A stretch of 64,000 nt of DNA from DASUPK01 sp963797265 (lineage in GTDB: Bacteria; Actinomycetota; Thermoleophilia; Solirubrobacterales; 70-9): contig CAWCOY010000006.1 in the NCBI GenBank assembly GCA_963797265.1, positions 124,001 to 188,000 on the forward strand, in the 5' to 3' direction. Position 1 is the first letter of the stretch. Each line of letters begins with the position of its first letter. Below, in pieces: positions 1-7,523 of the stretch. Made by a program: the position numbers and the translations under genes. The notes under the pieces were generated by a model. That model made no database searches. It saw only the letters and a list, made by a program, of their open reading frames with translations, and was not told the DNA's origin.

Positions 1-1
1 G

Positions 2-823
2 TCGGTCGCCGAGTCTCCGCGCGCCATCGAGCTAGGCCGAGCGAAGGGCAGGCTCGACCTGGACCACGTCACCTTCCGCTATCCGGAGACCGAGCGAAAC
101 GCCGTCTCGGGCGTCTCGCTCGCGCTCGAACCCGGGGAGGTGCTGGCGCTGGTCGGCCCGAGTGGTGCGGGCAAGTCGACGCTGGCGAAGCTGCTGCTCC
201 GCTTCTACGACCCGCATTTCGGTCGCATCCTGCTGGACGGAAAGGATCTGCGCAGTCTGCAGCTGAGCTCGGTGCGCGACAACGTCGCACTACTGCTCCA
301 GGAGACCTTGGTCTTCGACGGGACGATCTACGAGAACATCGCCTACGGCCGGCGCGAGGCGACTCGGGAACAGGTCGAGACGGCCGCGGTCGCGGCGGAC
401 GCTCACGACTTCATCTCCGCGCTTCCGGCTGGGTACGAGACCGAGATCGGGCAGAAGGGCCGGCGGCTGTCTGGCGGGCAGCGTCAGCGGATCGCGATCG
501 CGCGGGCGATGGTCCGGGACGCGCCGGTGCTGGTCCTCGACGAGCCGACCACCGGGGTCGACGCCGAGTCGGGCAGCAGGATCATGGGCCCTCTGCGCCG
601 GCTGATGGGCGGGCGCACGACGATCGTGATCTCGCACAACCTGGTCACGGTGCGCGACGCCGACCGGATCGCCGTGCTCGAGGGAGGCCGGATCGCGGCC
701 GTGGGCACGCATGACGAGCTACTGCTTCAGGGCGGGACCTACGAGCGGCTCTATCGCCTCCACCACGTCGGCACCGGGGACTTCGCGTCGCCTGCGAGCG
801 CCGGAGCACCCGTCGCCCCGTGA
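2..823 (+). CDS. ABC transporter, C-terminal ATP-binding domain (5' partial)
   Basis: The reading frame is open to the left edge, so this is the C-terminal part of a larger protein, probably a fused permease-ATPase exporter. Visible motifs in order are Walker A (GPSGAGKST), the Q-loop (LLLQET), the signature LSGGQRQRIAIARA, Walker B (VLVLDEPT) and the switch histidine (VISHNL). This is a complete nucleotide-binding domain of the lipid/peptide/drug exporter (MsbA/LmrA-like) class, acting at the inner membrane face. The TGA stop overlaps the GTG start of the following kinase gene (GTGA), so the two are probably translationally coupled. The substrate cannot be told from the ATPase alone, and the membrane domain lies outside the window. 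Confidence 0.93.
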   Translation, partial: SVAESPRAIELGRAKGRLDLDHVTFRYPETERNAVSGVSLALEPGEVLALVGPSGAGKSTLAKLLLRFYDPHFGRILLDGKDLRSLQLSSVRDNVALLLQETLVFDGTIYENIAYGRREATREQVETAAVAADAHDFISALPAGYETEIGQKGRRLSGGQRQRIAIARAMVRDAPVLVLDEPTTGVDAESGSRIMGPLRRLMGGRTTIVISHNLVTVRDADRIAVLEGGRIAAVGTHDELLLQGGTYERLYRLHHVGTGDFASPASAGAPVAP

Positions 824-1641
824 GCTCATCCAACGGATCGGTGAACGGCCTTCTGCACGAGCGCGACCTCCTGGCGCCGGGCTACGAGGTGATCTCGCAC
901 CTGAGCCGCGGGCGCGCCCTGGACGTCTACGAGGTCTGGAGTGACGAGCGCGACTGCCGGTGCATCGCCAAGGTCATCCGGCCCGACCAGCAGGCGCCCC
1001 GGGTGCGGCGGCGCCTGGTCCGCGAGGGCGAGCTTCTTCTGGAGCTGGCCCATCCGCACATCGTTCGGGCCTACGAGCTCCGCCGTCGGCCGCGGACCGT
1101 TCTGATCCTCGAGACGCTGGGCGGCGAGACCGCCGAGCACATGATCCAGTCCGCCGCCCGGCGACCCGCGATCGCAGACGTCGCCCATCTGGGCCTGCAC
1201 CTCTGCTCTGCGATCGGCTACCTGCACCGTCGGGGCTTCCTCCACCTCGATCTGAAGCCCTCGAACGTGATCGTCCAGAGCGGGCAGGCGCGGGTCATCG
1301 ACCTGAGCCTGACTCGCCGGCCGGGGCCCGTCCCGCGCGGGATGGGCTCTCCCCCCTATCTGTCACCGGAGCAGGCCCGCGGGGGCCGTGCCGGCCCGGC
1401 GGCCGACGTCTGGGGGATCGGAGCGACGCTCTACGAGGCGGCGACTGGGGAGCGCCCGTTCCCGGACGCCAGGCCGAAGTCATATCCGCAGCGCGACCGG
1501 CGGGCGCCATCCGTCAGGGAGAGCAGGCGAGCGCCCGCCGCCTTCGCCGAGTCGATCGATGCGTGCCTATCCCCAGACCCGTCCGAGCGGCCGTCGGTCT
1601 ATGAGCTCGCCGACCAGCTGGACGCCGTGATCGGCCCCTGA
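820..1641 (+). CDS. Serine/threonine protein kinase, PknB-like, minimal domain
   Basis: A 273-residue protein that is almost only a kinase domain. The ATP-binding lysine is K51 (IAKVIRP), the catalytic loop is HLDLKPSN (D144, K146, N149), and the magnesium aspartate is D161 in DLS rather than DFG. The activation segment ends in SPEQARGG instead of APE. The glycine-rich loop is poor (one clear glycine near residue 31). No transmembrane segment, PASTA repeat or other sensor domain follows, so it should be cytoplasmic and soluble. The GTG start overlaps the stop of the ABC exporter gene by four bases, hinting that the kinase regulates that transporter. Key catalytic residues are kept, so activity is likely but weak loops leave a pseudokinase possible. 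Confidence 0.88.
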   Translation: MSSSNGSVNGLLHERDLLAPGYEVISHLSRGRALDVYEVWSDERDCRCIAKVIRPDQQAPRVRRRLVREGELLLELAHPHIVRAYELRRRPRTVLILETLGGETAEHMIQSAARRPAIADVAHLGLHLCSAIGYLHRRGFLHLDLKPSNVIVQSGQARVIDLSLTRRPGPVPRGMGSPPYLSPEQARGGRAGPAADVWGIGATLYEAATGERPFPDARPKSYPQRDRRAPSVRESRRAPAAFAESIDACLSPDPSERPSVYELADQLDAVIGP

Positions 1642-1647
1642 GCGCAG

Positions 1648-4296
1648 CTACTTAGCGGCGAGCCAGTCCTTGCCGATGCCGACGTCCACCGTGAGCGGCG
1701 GGTCGAGCTCGAAGGCGCCGCACATCTCGCGCTCGACCAGTTCCGCGGCCGCGTCCATCTCGTCGGTAGGGCCCTCGAAGAGGAGCTCGTCGTGGATCTG
1801 GAGCACGAGCCGGGTCTCGAGGTCGGACTTGTCGAGGGCACGCTGACAGCCGACCATCGCGATCTTGATGATGTCCGCCGAGGTCCCCTGGATCGGCATG
1901 TTGACGGCCAGGCGCTCGCCCTGCCCGCGGACCTGAGGCCGCCCTGACCGCAGCTCGGGGATCGGGCGGCGGCGGCCGAGCATGGTCTCGACGTAGCCGT
2001 TCTCGCGGGCGAACTCGATGGTCGTCTCGATGTAGCGCTGGACCGCCGGGAAGCGCTCGAAGTAGCGGCCGATGTACTGGGCGGCCTCTTCCTGCTCGAT
2101 GTTGAGGCGATCGGCGAGGCCGTAGGCCGAGAGGCCGTAGGCGATGCCGTAGTTGACCATCTTCGCCTTGGAGCGCTCCCCGGGCGTGACCTTCTTCGGA
2201 TCCGCGCCGATGATGCCGGCGGCGGTGGCCGCGTGGATGTCCTCGCCGCGGGCGAAGATCTCGCGCAGCGCGTCCTCGCCGGCGATGTGGGCCAGGATGC
2301 GGAGCTCGATCTGGTTGTAGTCGGCGGAGAGCAGGCGGTGGCCGCGCGGCGCGACGAAGCAGGAGCGGATCGGGCGGCCCTCCTCGGTGCGGATCGGGAT
2401 GTTCTGGAGGTTCGGGTTGGTGCTCGAGAGGCGGCCCGTGGCGGTGGCGGTCTGGTTGAAGGTGGTGTGGAGCCGGCCGGTGTCCGCGTCGATCAGCTCG
2501 GGCAGGGCGTCGAGGTAGGTGCTCTTGAGCTTGGTGAGCTCCCGCCACTGCTCGACCTTGGCGACGATCTCGTGCTCCTCGCGGATTTGTGAGAGCACGC
2601 GCGCGTCCGTCGAGAAGCCGGTCTTGCCGCGGCGCTTCTTGGTCAGGCCGAGCTCGTCGAAGAGGACCTCAGCCAGCTGCTGCGGCGAGCCGATCGTGAA
2701 CTCGTGCCCGGCGAGCTCGAAGATCTCTGCCTGCAGGGTCTCGATCCGCTGCTCGAAGCCCTCGCCGATGTCGGCGAGTCGCTTCTGGTCGAGCAGGACG
2801 CCGGTCTGCTCCATCGCCGCCAGGACTTCGATCAGCGGCATCTCGACATCGTCCATCAGCTTCTCGATCCCCTGCTCCTTCATCCCCTTGCGCTGCAGAT
2901 GGGCGATCTCCCAGACGAGGCGGGCCTCGGCAGCGGGGTCGGGCGGCGGCTCCTCCCCCAGCTCGAGCTGGTCGCCGTCGGGGGCCTCTTCCTTGGGTGC
3001 CGCCGCGAGGCCGCGCTGGGCCGCGATGTCCACCAGGTCGTAAGTGCGGCGGGCCGGGTCGAGCAGGTAGGCGCCGACCATCGTGTCGTGGCGCAAGTCG
3101 AGGCCGCCGGGGGCGGCGGCGAGGACGCCGAAGCGGGCGCCGCCGCCGAGGGTCTTCAGGTCGTGCCCGATCAGGCGGCGCGTGCCCAGTGCCTCGGCGA
3201 GCTCGGCGAAGTCCGGGCAGTCGCCCTCCACCAGGCGCTTGCCGTCGTAGCCGGACCAGGTCCCGCCCACGATCGCGAGCGCGACGTCCCCCTGGGCGAG
3301 ATCGTCAATCGAGCCCTCCTGGGCGGTGGCGTCGAGCTCCTCCTCGACCTTGGAGTCGGGGATGAAGTCGGTGCCCAGCTCCTCCTCGAGACGCTGGAGG
3401 ATCACGCGGAGCTCGAACTCGCGCGCCACCTCTCGGAGGCGGCTGCGGTCCATCTGCTTCGACATCAGCTCGTCCAGGTCGAGCTCGACGTCTATGTCGG
3501 TGATCGCCGTCGCGAGCTCCTTGGAGATGCGCGCGTCCTCGGCGTGATTGGTGAGGTTCTCCTTGCGCTTGGCGCCGGAGACGTTGTCGATGTTGGCGAG
3601 CACGCCCTCGAGATCGCCGTACTCCTGGAGCAGCTGGGCGGCCGTCTTGTCGCCGATGCCGGGGACGCCGGGGATGTTGTCCGAGGTGTCGCCCTTGAGC
3701 CCGATCAGGTCGGTGACCAGCTCGGGCGGCACGCCGTAGCGCTCCACCACCCCGTCGCGGTCGTAGATCTTCGTGTCGGTGACGCCCCGCGAGGTGGTCA
3801 TCACGCGCACCCCGTCCTCGACCAGCTGGTAGACGTCGCGGTCGCCGGAGACGACCATCACGTCGAGGCCCTGTTCCCGGGCGCGCTTGGTGAGCGAGGC
3901 GATCACGTCGTCGGCCTCGTAGCCGTCCACCTTGATGTTGGTGAAACCGAAGGCCTCGGCCAGCGGCATCAGGTGTGGCCACTGGTCGCGCAGGAGATCG
4001 GGGCGCGGCTTGCGCTGGGACTTGTAGGGCTCGTAGGTGTTCTCCCTGCCCGACCAGCCGGCGTCCCAGCAGACGACCACGGCCGAGGGGTCGCAGTCGA
4101 TCATGAACTTGGCGAACATCGATGCCAGGCCGTAGATCGCGTTGGTGGGCCGGCCGTCGTGAGTCGCGATCGACTCGGGCAGGGCGAAGAACGCCCGGTA
4201 GGCGAGCGAGTTGCCGTCGATCAGGAACAGCTCGCCAGGCTTCTGCTTGCCCTTCGCGCCCTTCGCGGGGGCCTTTTTCTGGGTCGTTGCGGGCAC
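1648..4296 (-). CDS. polA: DNA polymerase I
   Basis: An 882-residue family A DNA polymerase for Okazaki fragment processing and repair synthesis. The N-terminal ~290 residues are the 5'-3' flap exonuclease (FLIDGNSLAYRAFFALP, then VSGDRDVYQLV and GLKGDTSDNIPGVPGIG). The middle is a 3'-5' exonuclease fold without the usual DxE of motif I (VALAIVGGTWSGYDG), so proofreading is probably lost, as in Taq polymerase. The C-terminal polymerase has motif A near 657 (SADYNQIELRILAH), motif B near 708 (RSKAKMVNYGIAYG) and motif C near 833 (LQIHDELLF). The start is GTG at 4296, preceded by six bases and a TATGAT box, so the mRNA is probably leaderless. The gene converges on the kinase gene with a six-base gap. 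Confidence 0.98.
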   Translation of the reverse strand: MPATTQKKAPAKGAKGKQKPGELFLIDGNSLAYRAFFALPESIATHDGRPTNAIYGLASMFAKFMIDCDPSAVVVCWDAGWSGRENTYEPYKSQRKPRPDLLRDQWPHLMPLAEAFGFTNIKVDGYEADDVIASLTKRAREQGLDVMVVSGDRDVYQLVEDGVRVMTTSRGVTDTKIYDRDGVVERYGVPPELVTDLIGLKGDTSDNIPGVPGIGDKTAAQLLQEYGDLEGVLANIDNVSGAKRKENLTNHAEDARISKELATAITDIDVELDLDELMSKQMDRSRLREVAREFELRVILQRLEEELGTDFIPDSKVEEELDATAQEGSIDDLAQGDVALAIVGGTWSGYDGKRLVEGDCPDFAELAEALGTRRLIGHDLKTLGGGARFGVLAAAPGGLDLRHDTMVGAYLLDPARRTYDLVDIAAQRGLAAAPKEEAPDGDQLELGEEPPPDPAAEARLVWEIAHLQRKGMKEQGIEKLMDDVEMPLIEVLAAMEQTGVLLDQKRLADIGEGFEQRIETLQAEIFELAGHEFTIGSPQQLAEVLFDELGLTKKRRGKTGFSTDARVLSQIREEHEIVAKVEQWRELTKLKSTYLDALPELIDADTGRLHTTFNQTATATGRLSSTNPNLQNIPIRTEEGRPIRSCFVAPRGHRLLSADYNQIELRILAHIAGEDALREIFARGEDIHAATAAGIIGADPKKVTPGERSKAKMVNYGIAYGLSAYGLADRLNIEQEEAAQYIGRYFERFPAVQRYIETTIEFARENGYVETMLGRRRPIPELRSGRPQVRGQGERLAVNMPIQGTSADIIKIAMVGCQRALDKSDLETRLVLQIHDELLFEGPTDEMDAAAELVEREMCGAFELDPPLTVDVGIGKDWLAAK

Positions 4297-4302
4297 CTGT
4301 CC

Positions 4303-4308
4303 ATCATA
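4303..4308 (-). promoter_or_regulatory. Candidate -10 box of polA (leaderless)
   Basis: On the minus strand TATGAT is followed by six bases and the polA GTG. It matches the -10 consensus at five of six positions, and the spacing puts the transcript start at or next to the start codon. It overlaps the stop codon of the DUF559 gene. No convincing -35 is seen. Confidence 0.55.
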
Positions 4309-5164
4309 GGTTGGGCGTCAGAGACCTCTGGCCCAGCAAATCGCGCAGGGTGCGGGCAGCGAACTCGGGCATCTCTCGAATCTGGCGCCAGGTGAAGCGG
4401 AGTACGCGGAAACCATGGCTCTGAAGACGGGCATCCCGGGCGCGGTCCCTTTCGAAGGCGGCGCGGTCGCCGTGGTGGCGCCAGGAGTCCGTCTCGACGA
4501 TCACCTTCTGGTCCCGCCAGAGGAAGTCGACCTCGAAGCGATCAACTCGCGCATTCACCTCTGGCTGGGGAAGGCGGTGCCGGCGGCAGAGGCGGAACAT
4601 CAGGCGCTCAAGCCTGCTGCGCGTGAACTCCTCCTCCCCCTTCAGGTCCTCTGATCTGATCAGCCGGAGGTCCAGAGCGCGGCGAACGGCGCGCCGGTAG
4701 ATCTCCTCCGCGACCGTGCGATGAAGGTCCTTCAGCGTCCGAGCCGGCTTGGTCACCGCGATGCCGTTGCGGCGGGTCCCAACACCGGCAATGAGGGAGT
4801 GGGACCTGTGGATCGTGATGCCGGGGCGCTTCCGTCGGCCGCCGTCGCCGGGCACTGAAACGTGGATCCGTCCGGAATGTGGCTTGAGCATTCCCCATAG
4901 AGCGGCAGCGCTCCGGTGGCTGACCACCGCCCCCTCGCCGAGAGCCAGCACCGCGGCCATGCACCTGCCTTCGAAGGTGAGTCTCGCGTGGCTGACGGCG
5001 TAAACACCGCGATGAAGGCGGTGGAGCCGCCCGGCCTGCGCCCGCTTGGCGATGGCGGCTCGGCTGAACCCCGGCAACCGGAGCTGAGCTGTAGTGATCA
5101 CACCGTGTTGTCTCGACGCGATTCGGGCGACCAGCTGGTCTGGATTGGCCCTTTTGTCAACCAC
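4304..5164 (-). CDS. AbiEi-like N-terminal domain plus DUF559 endonuclease-like protein
   Basis: About 286 residues. The N-terminal part (RQHGVITTAQL, GRLHRLHRGVYAVSH, then a winged-helix-like stretch and SHRSAAALWGML) resembles the AbiEi antitoxin-type domain. The C-terminal part (FEVDFLWRDQKVIVETDSW, then RDARLQSHGFRVLRFTW) is a DUF559/Vsr-like restriction-endonuclease fold with the expected acidic residues and a Q/R-containing strand. Such two-domain proteins are abundant and single-copy-scattered in this group of actinobacteria; their role is unknown and no toxin partner is adjacent. I prefer GTG at 5164, which gives an N-terminus of the usual length; a longer GTG start at 5197 is possible. 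It lies upstream of polA on the same strand. Confidence 0.8.
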   Translation of the reverse strand: MVDKRANPDQLVARIASRQHGVITTAQLRLPGFSRAAIAKRAQAGRLHRLHRGVYAVSHARLTFEGRCMAAVLALGEGAVVSHRSAAALWGMLKPHSGRIHVSVPGDGGRRKRPGITIHRSHSLIAGVGTRRNGIAVTKPARTLKDLHRTVAEEIYRRAVRRALDLRLIRSEDLKGEEEFTRSRLERLMFRLCRRHRLPQPEVNARVDRFEVDFLWRDQKVIVETDSWRHHGDRAAFERDRARDARLQSHGFRVLRFTWRQIREMPEFAARTLRDLLGQRSLTPNL

Positions 5165-5198
5165 CGGTTGACTAAGGCGCCAACTCCGGCCCCTCACC

Positions 5199-5249
5199 CC
5201 TTCATCGCCGGTGTTCGCCGGTCACCTCCCCCTTCATCGCCGGTTTTCG
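5199..5249. repeat. Two direct repeats upstream of the malic enzyme promoter
   Basis: Nineteen-base copies at 5199-5217 and 5231-5249 match at 18 of 19 positions (ccttcatcgccggtgttcg and the same with a T). Their 32-base offset is about three helical turns, and they end five bases before the proposed -35 of the malic enzyme gene. This is the arrangement of a tandem activator site, although no regulator is identified. Confidence 0.5.
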
Positions 5250-5253
5250 GGCA

Positions 5254-5281
5254 TTGGCGCGCCGACTCTCCCCCGTATCCT
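5254..5281 (+). promoter_or_regulatory. Candidate promoter of the malic enzyme gene
   Basis: TTGGCG (5254-5259), a 16-base spacer and TATCCT (5276-5281) give a reasonable sigma-70-like promoter. Transcription would begin only a few bases before the ATG at 5291, so the leader is very short and no ribosome-binding site is seen. Confidence 0.5.
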
Positions 5282-5290
5282 TTCCGCGCC

Positions 5291-6772
5291 ATGGCCGCCT
5301 CCGCTCAGTACAGCGTCACCGTCCGCGTCGAGCTCGACGCGCGGCAGGAGCCGCTCGGCAAGCTCACGGCGCAGATCGCTGAGGCTGGCGGGGCACTGCA
5401 GTCCGTCGACCTGATTCCGGGGGCCGGCGAGGAGGGGAAGCGCGTCCGGGAGTTCACCATCGACGCAAACAGCCCCGAGCACTGGGAGAAGATACTGCGC
5501 TCGATCGGCTCGACCCGCGGCGCGCGCGTGCTCAGCTTCACCGACCGCACCTTCGAGATGCACCGGAAGGGCAAGATCGAGCAGCACAACAAGTACCCGC
5601 TGAAGACCCGAGACGACCTCTCGATGGCCTACACGCCGGGCGTCGCGCGGGTCTGCGAGTACATCGCGGAGGACAAGACCAAGGCCTTCGACTTCACGAT
5701 CAAGGCGAACACCGTCGCCGTGGTCTCCGACGGCTCGGCGGTCCTCGGCCTCGGCGACATCGGCCCGGAGGCGGCGATGCCGGTGATGGAGGGCAAGGCG
5801 ATGCTCTTCAAGGAATTCGCCGGGGTGGACGCCTTCCCGATCTGCCTCGACAGCAACGACCCCGAGGAGATCATCCAGACGGTCAAGCTCCTCGCCCCCA
5901 CCTTCGGCGGCATCAACCTCGAAGACATCTCCGCCCCACGCTGCTTCGAGATCGAGGACCGGCTCAAGGATGAGTTGGACATCCCCGTCTTCCACGACGA
6001 CCAGCACGGCACCGCGGTGGTCGTCACGGCCGCGCTCTTCAACTCGCTGAAGATCGTCGGCAAACCGATCGAGAGCCTGCGCGTCCTGATGCTCGGGCTC
6101 GGGGCCGCCGGCGTCGCCTGCACGAAGATGATGCAGGAGTCCGGGATCACCCAGATCATCGGGTGCGATCGGCAGGGGGCCATCTCGACCGATCGCTTCG
6201 ACTACGTCGACGGCGGCATGTCCCCGATCAAGCGCTGGTACGCGGAGAACTCCAATCCAGAGAAGCTCAGCGGCGGGCCGAACGAGGTGATCGAGGGCTG
6301 CGACCTCTTCATCGGCGTCTCCGGCCCCGGCCTGCTCCAGCCAGAGTCCCTGGCGAAGATGAACGACGACGCGATCGTCTTCGCCATGGCCAACCCGACT
6401 CCCGAGGTGATGCCGGAGGAGGCCGAGCCCCACGTCCGGATCATGGCCACCGGCCGGTCGGACTATCCGAACCAGATCAACAACGTCCTCTGCTTCCCCG
6501 GGATCTTCCGCGGCGCCCTCGACGCCGGTGCCCCCCGGATCACGGAGGAGATGAAGCTGGCGGCCGCCCGCGGCATCGCCGAGGTCGTCACCGACGACGA
6601 CCTGGCCGAGGACTACATCATCCCTTCGGTCTTCAACCGCGACGTGGCCGCGAGCGTCGCGCGCGCCGTGGTCGACGAGGCGAAGGCGGCCGGGCTCGCC
6701 CGCTTCTCGGAGGAGACCGGGACATACGAGGTCGTCAACGGAGACGTCTCCTCCGACGGCACCGGCGCCTAG
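5291..6772 (+). CDS. NAD-type malic enzyme with N-terminal ACT domain
   Basis: A 493-residue enzyme that oxidatively decarboxylates malate to pyruvate. Residues 1-~85 form an ACT-like domain (YSVTVRVELDARQEPLGKL), expected to bind a small regulatory ligand. The malic N-domain follows with the catalytic tyrosine region (MAYTPGVARVCEYI), the lysine (GKAMLFKEFAGVDAFPI) and metal-binding acids (FHDDQHGTAVV). The NAD-binding domain has GLGAAGVACTKMM. The ATG at 5291 is chosen because upstream residues in the open frame look like shadow coding of the DUF559 gene and the ACT domain begins right after it. The protein ends in an acidic tail. A direct-repeat pair and promoter lie just upstream, suggesting dedicated control of this anaplerotic step. 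Confidence 0.95.
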   Translation: MAASAQYSVTVRVELDARQEPLGKLTAQIAEAGGALQSVDLIPGAGEEGKRVREFTIDANSPEHWEKILRSIGSTRGARVLSFTDRTFEMHRKGKIEQHNKYPLKTRDDLSMAYTPGVARVCEYIAEDKTKAFDFTIKANTVAVVSDGSAVLGLGDIGPEAAMPVMEGKAMLFKEFAGVDAFPICLDSNDPEEIIQTVKLLAPTFGGINLEDISAPRCFEIEDRLKDELDIPVFHDDQHGTAVVVTAALFNSLKIVGKPIESLRVLMLGLGAAGVACTKMMQESGITQIIGCDRQGAISTDRFDYVDGGMSPIKRWYAENSNPEKLSGGPNEVIEGCDLFIGVSGPGLLQPESLAKMNDDAIVFAMANPTPEVMPEEAEPHVRIMATGRSDYPNQINNVLCFPGIFRGALDAGAPRITEEMKLAAARGIAEVVTDDDLAEDYIIPSVFNRDVAASVARAVVDEAKAAGLARFSEETGTYEVVNGDVSSDGTGA

Positions 6773-6800
6773 CCCCCGGAGTTTCCCAGCGCGCCGAGCG

Positions 6801-7523
6801 CTAGGCCGGAACCGAGCTGAAGGACTCCACCGTCGCAGCGGACTCCGCGCCGAACGTCGCCGCGAGCGTCTCCGCAACATTCCGGCGGCGGCAGAGGAAG
6901 CTGAACGGATAGGTGGCGTCGCCGGTGACGGGGTCCGGAACCTCGAGGATCAAGGTCGAGAGCCCCTGCTCGACGGAACCCAACCACTGCTCGAAGTCGC
7001 GCCCGTAGTCGTGGTAATGCCCGTACTCTCCGCTCGGCTCGTCGGTATGGGAGGTCCGGTCGTCGGTGAGCCCCGGAGGCGAAGATGATGTGCAGGATCA
7101 GGTCGTCCGAGCGACCCGGAGCAGCTCGCCGAACGCCCTGCGGGTCATCCGGGACGAACTCCAGCACGAGGCTGAGGCTGATGAAGTCGTAGCTGTCATC
7201 CGGCCGGTCGATTGCCTGCATGTCGATGCTGTTCTCGCCTCCGAAGGTCGAGCCCTCATAGCTGCGGAACCAGTCCTCCTCGAGCGATGAGTCGGGCGCG
7301 ACTGGAGTGCGCGACGCCAGGCGAACACCGGCCGGGGAATCAGCTGGAAGGCCCGGCGCAGCGCCCGGTGGCGCTCGAGCGAACCGCACCGCGCGCAACG
7401 CGGCGGATCGCCTTCGGGACTGAGCCTTCCCCGCGGCCCGGGCTCGAACTCCGTCCCCCCACAGGTGTTGCACAGGGCGACCACTGCGTCGCTTAGCCTA
7501 GCCAGCACCTGGAGCCGATCCAT
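6801..7523 (-). pseudogene. Decayed SAM methyltransferase with N-terminal zinc ribbon
   Basis: Recognisable protein pieces lie in sequence but in changing frames. The N-terminal piece (7523 to about 7320) has a zinc-ribbon-like pair of CxxC motifs (CNTCGG and CARCGSLERHRALRR). The middle piece (about 7287 to 7143) ends in DDSYDFISLSLVLEFVPDD, a methyltransferase motif IV-type region. Short pieces AFGELLRVAR (7136-7109) and SDDLILHIIFAS (about 7110-7077) follow, and the C-terminus (about 7072 to 6801) includes LGSVEQGLSTLILEVPDP. At least four frame changes are needed, near 7310, 7140, 7110 and 7075. Because neighbouring genes are intact I read this as a true pseudogene rather than sequencing error. 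Its ATG (7523) overlaps the ATG of the divergent deacetylase gene. Confidence 0.75.

Noticed and set aside
2704..4395. Long plus-strand open frame (563 codons) opposite polA
   Set aside because: It is antisense to well-conserved polA and its translation is a repetitive Gly/Val/Leu/Asp-rich shadow typical of high-GC antisense frames.
4916..5290. N-terminal extension of the malic enzyme frame
   Set aside because: The extension overlaps the DUF559 gene and non-coding repeats; the ACT domain starts right after ATG 5291.
5234..6880. Minus-strand open frame (548 codons) opposite the malic enzyme gene
   Set aside because: Shadow frame; no motif, and the plus strand encodes an intact conserved enzyme.
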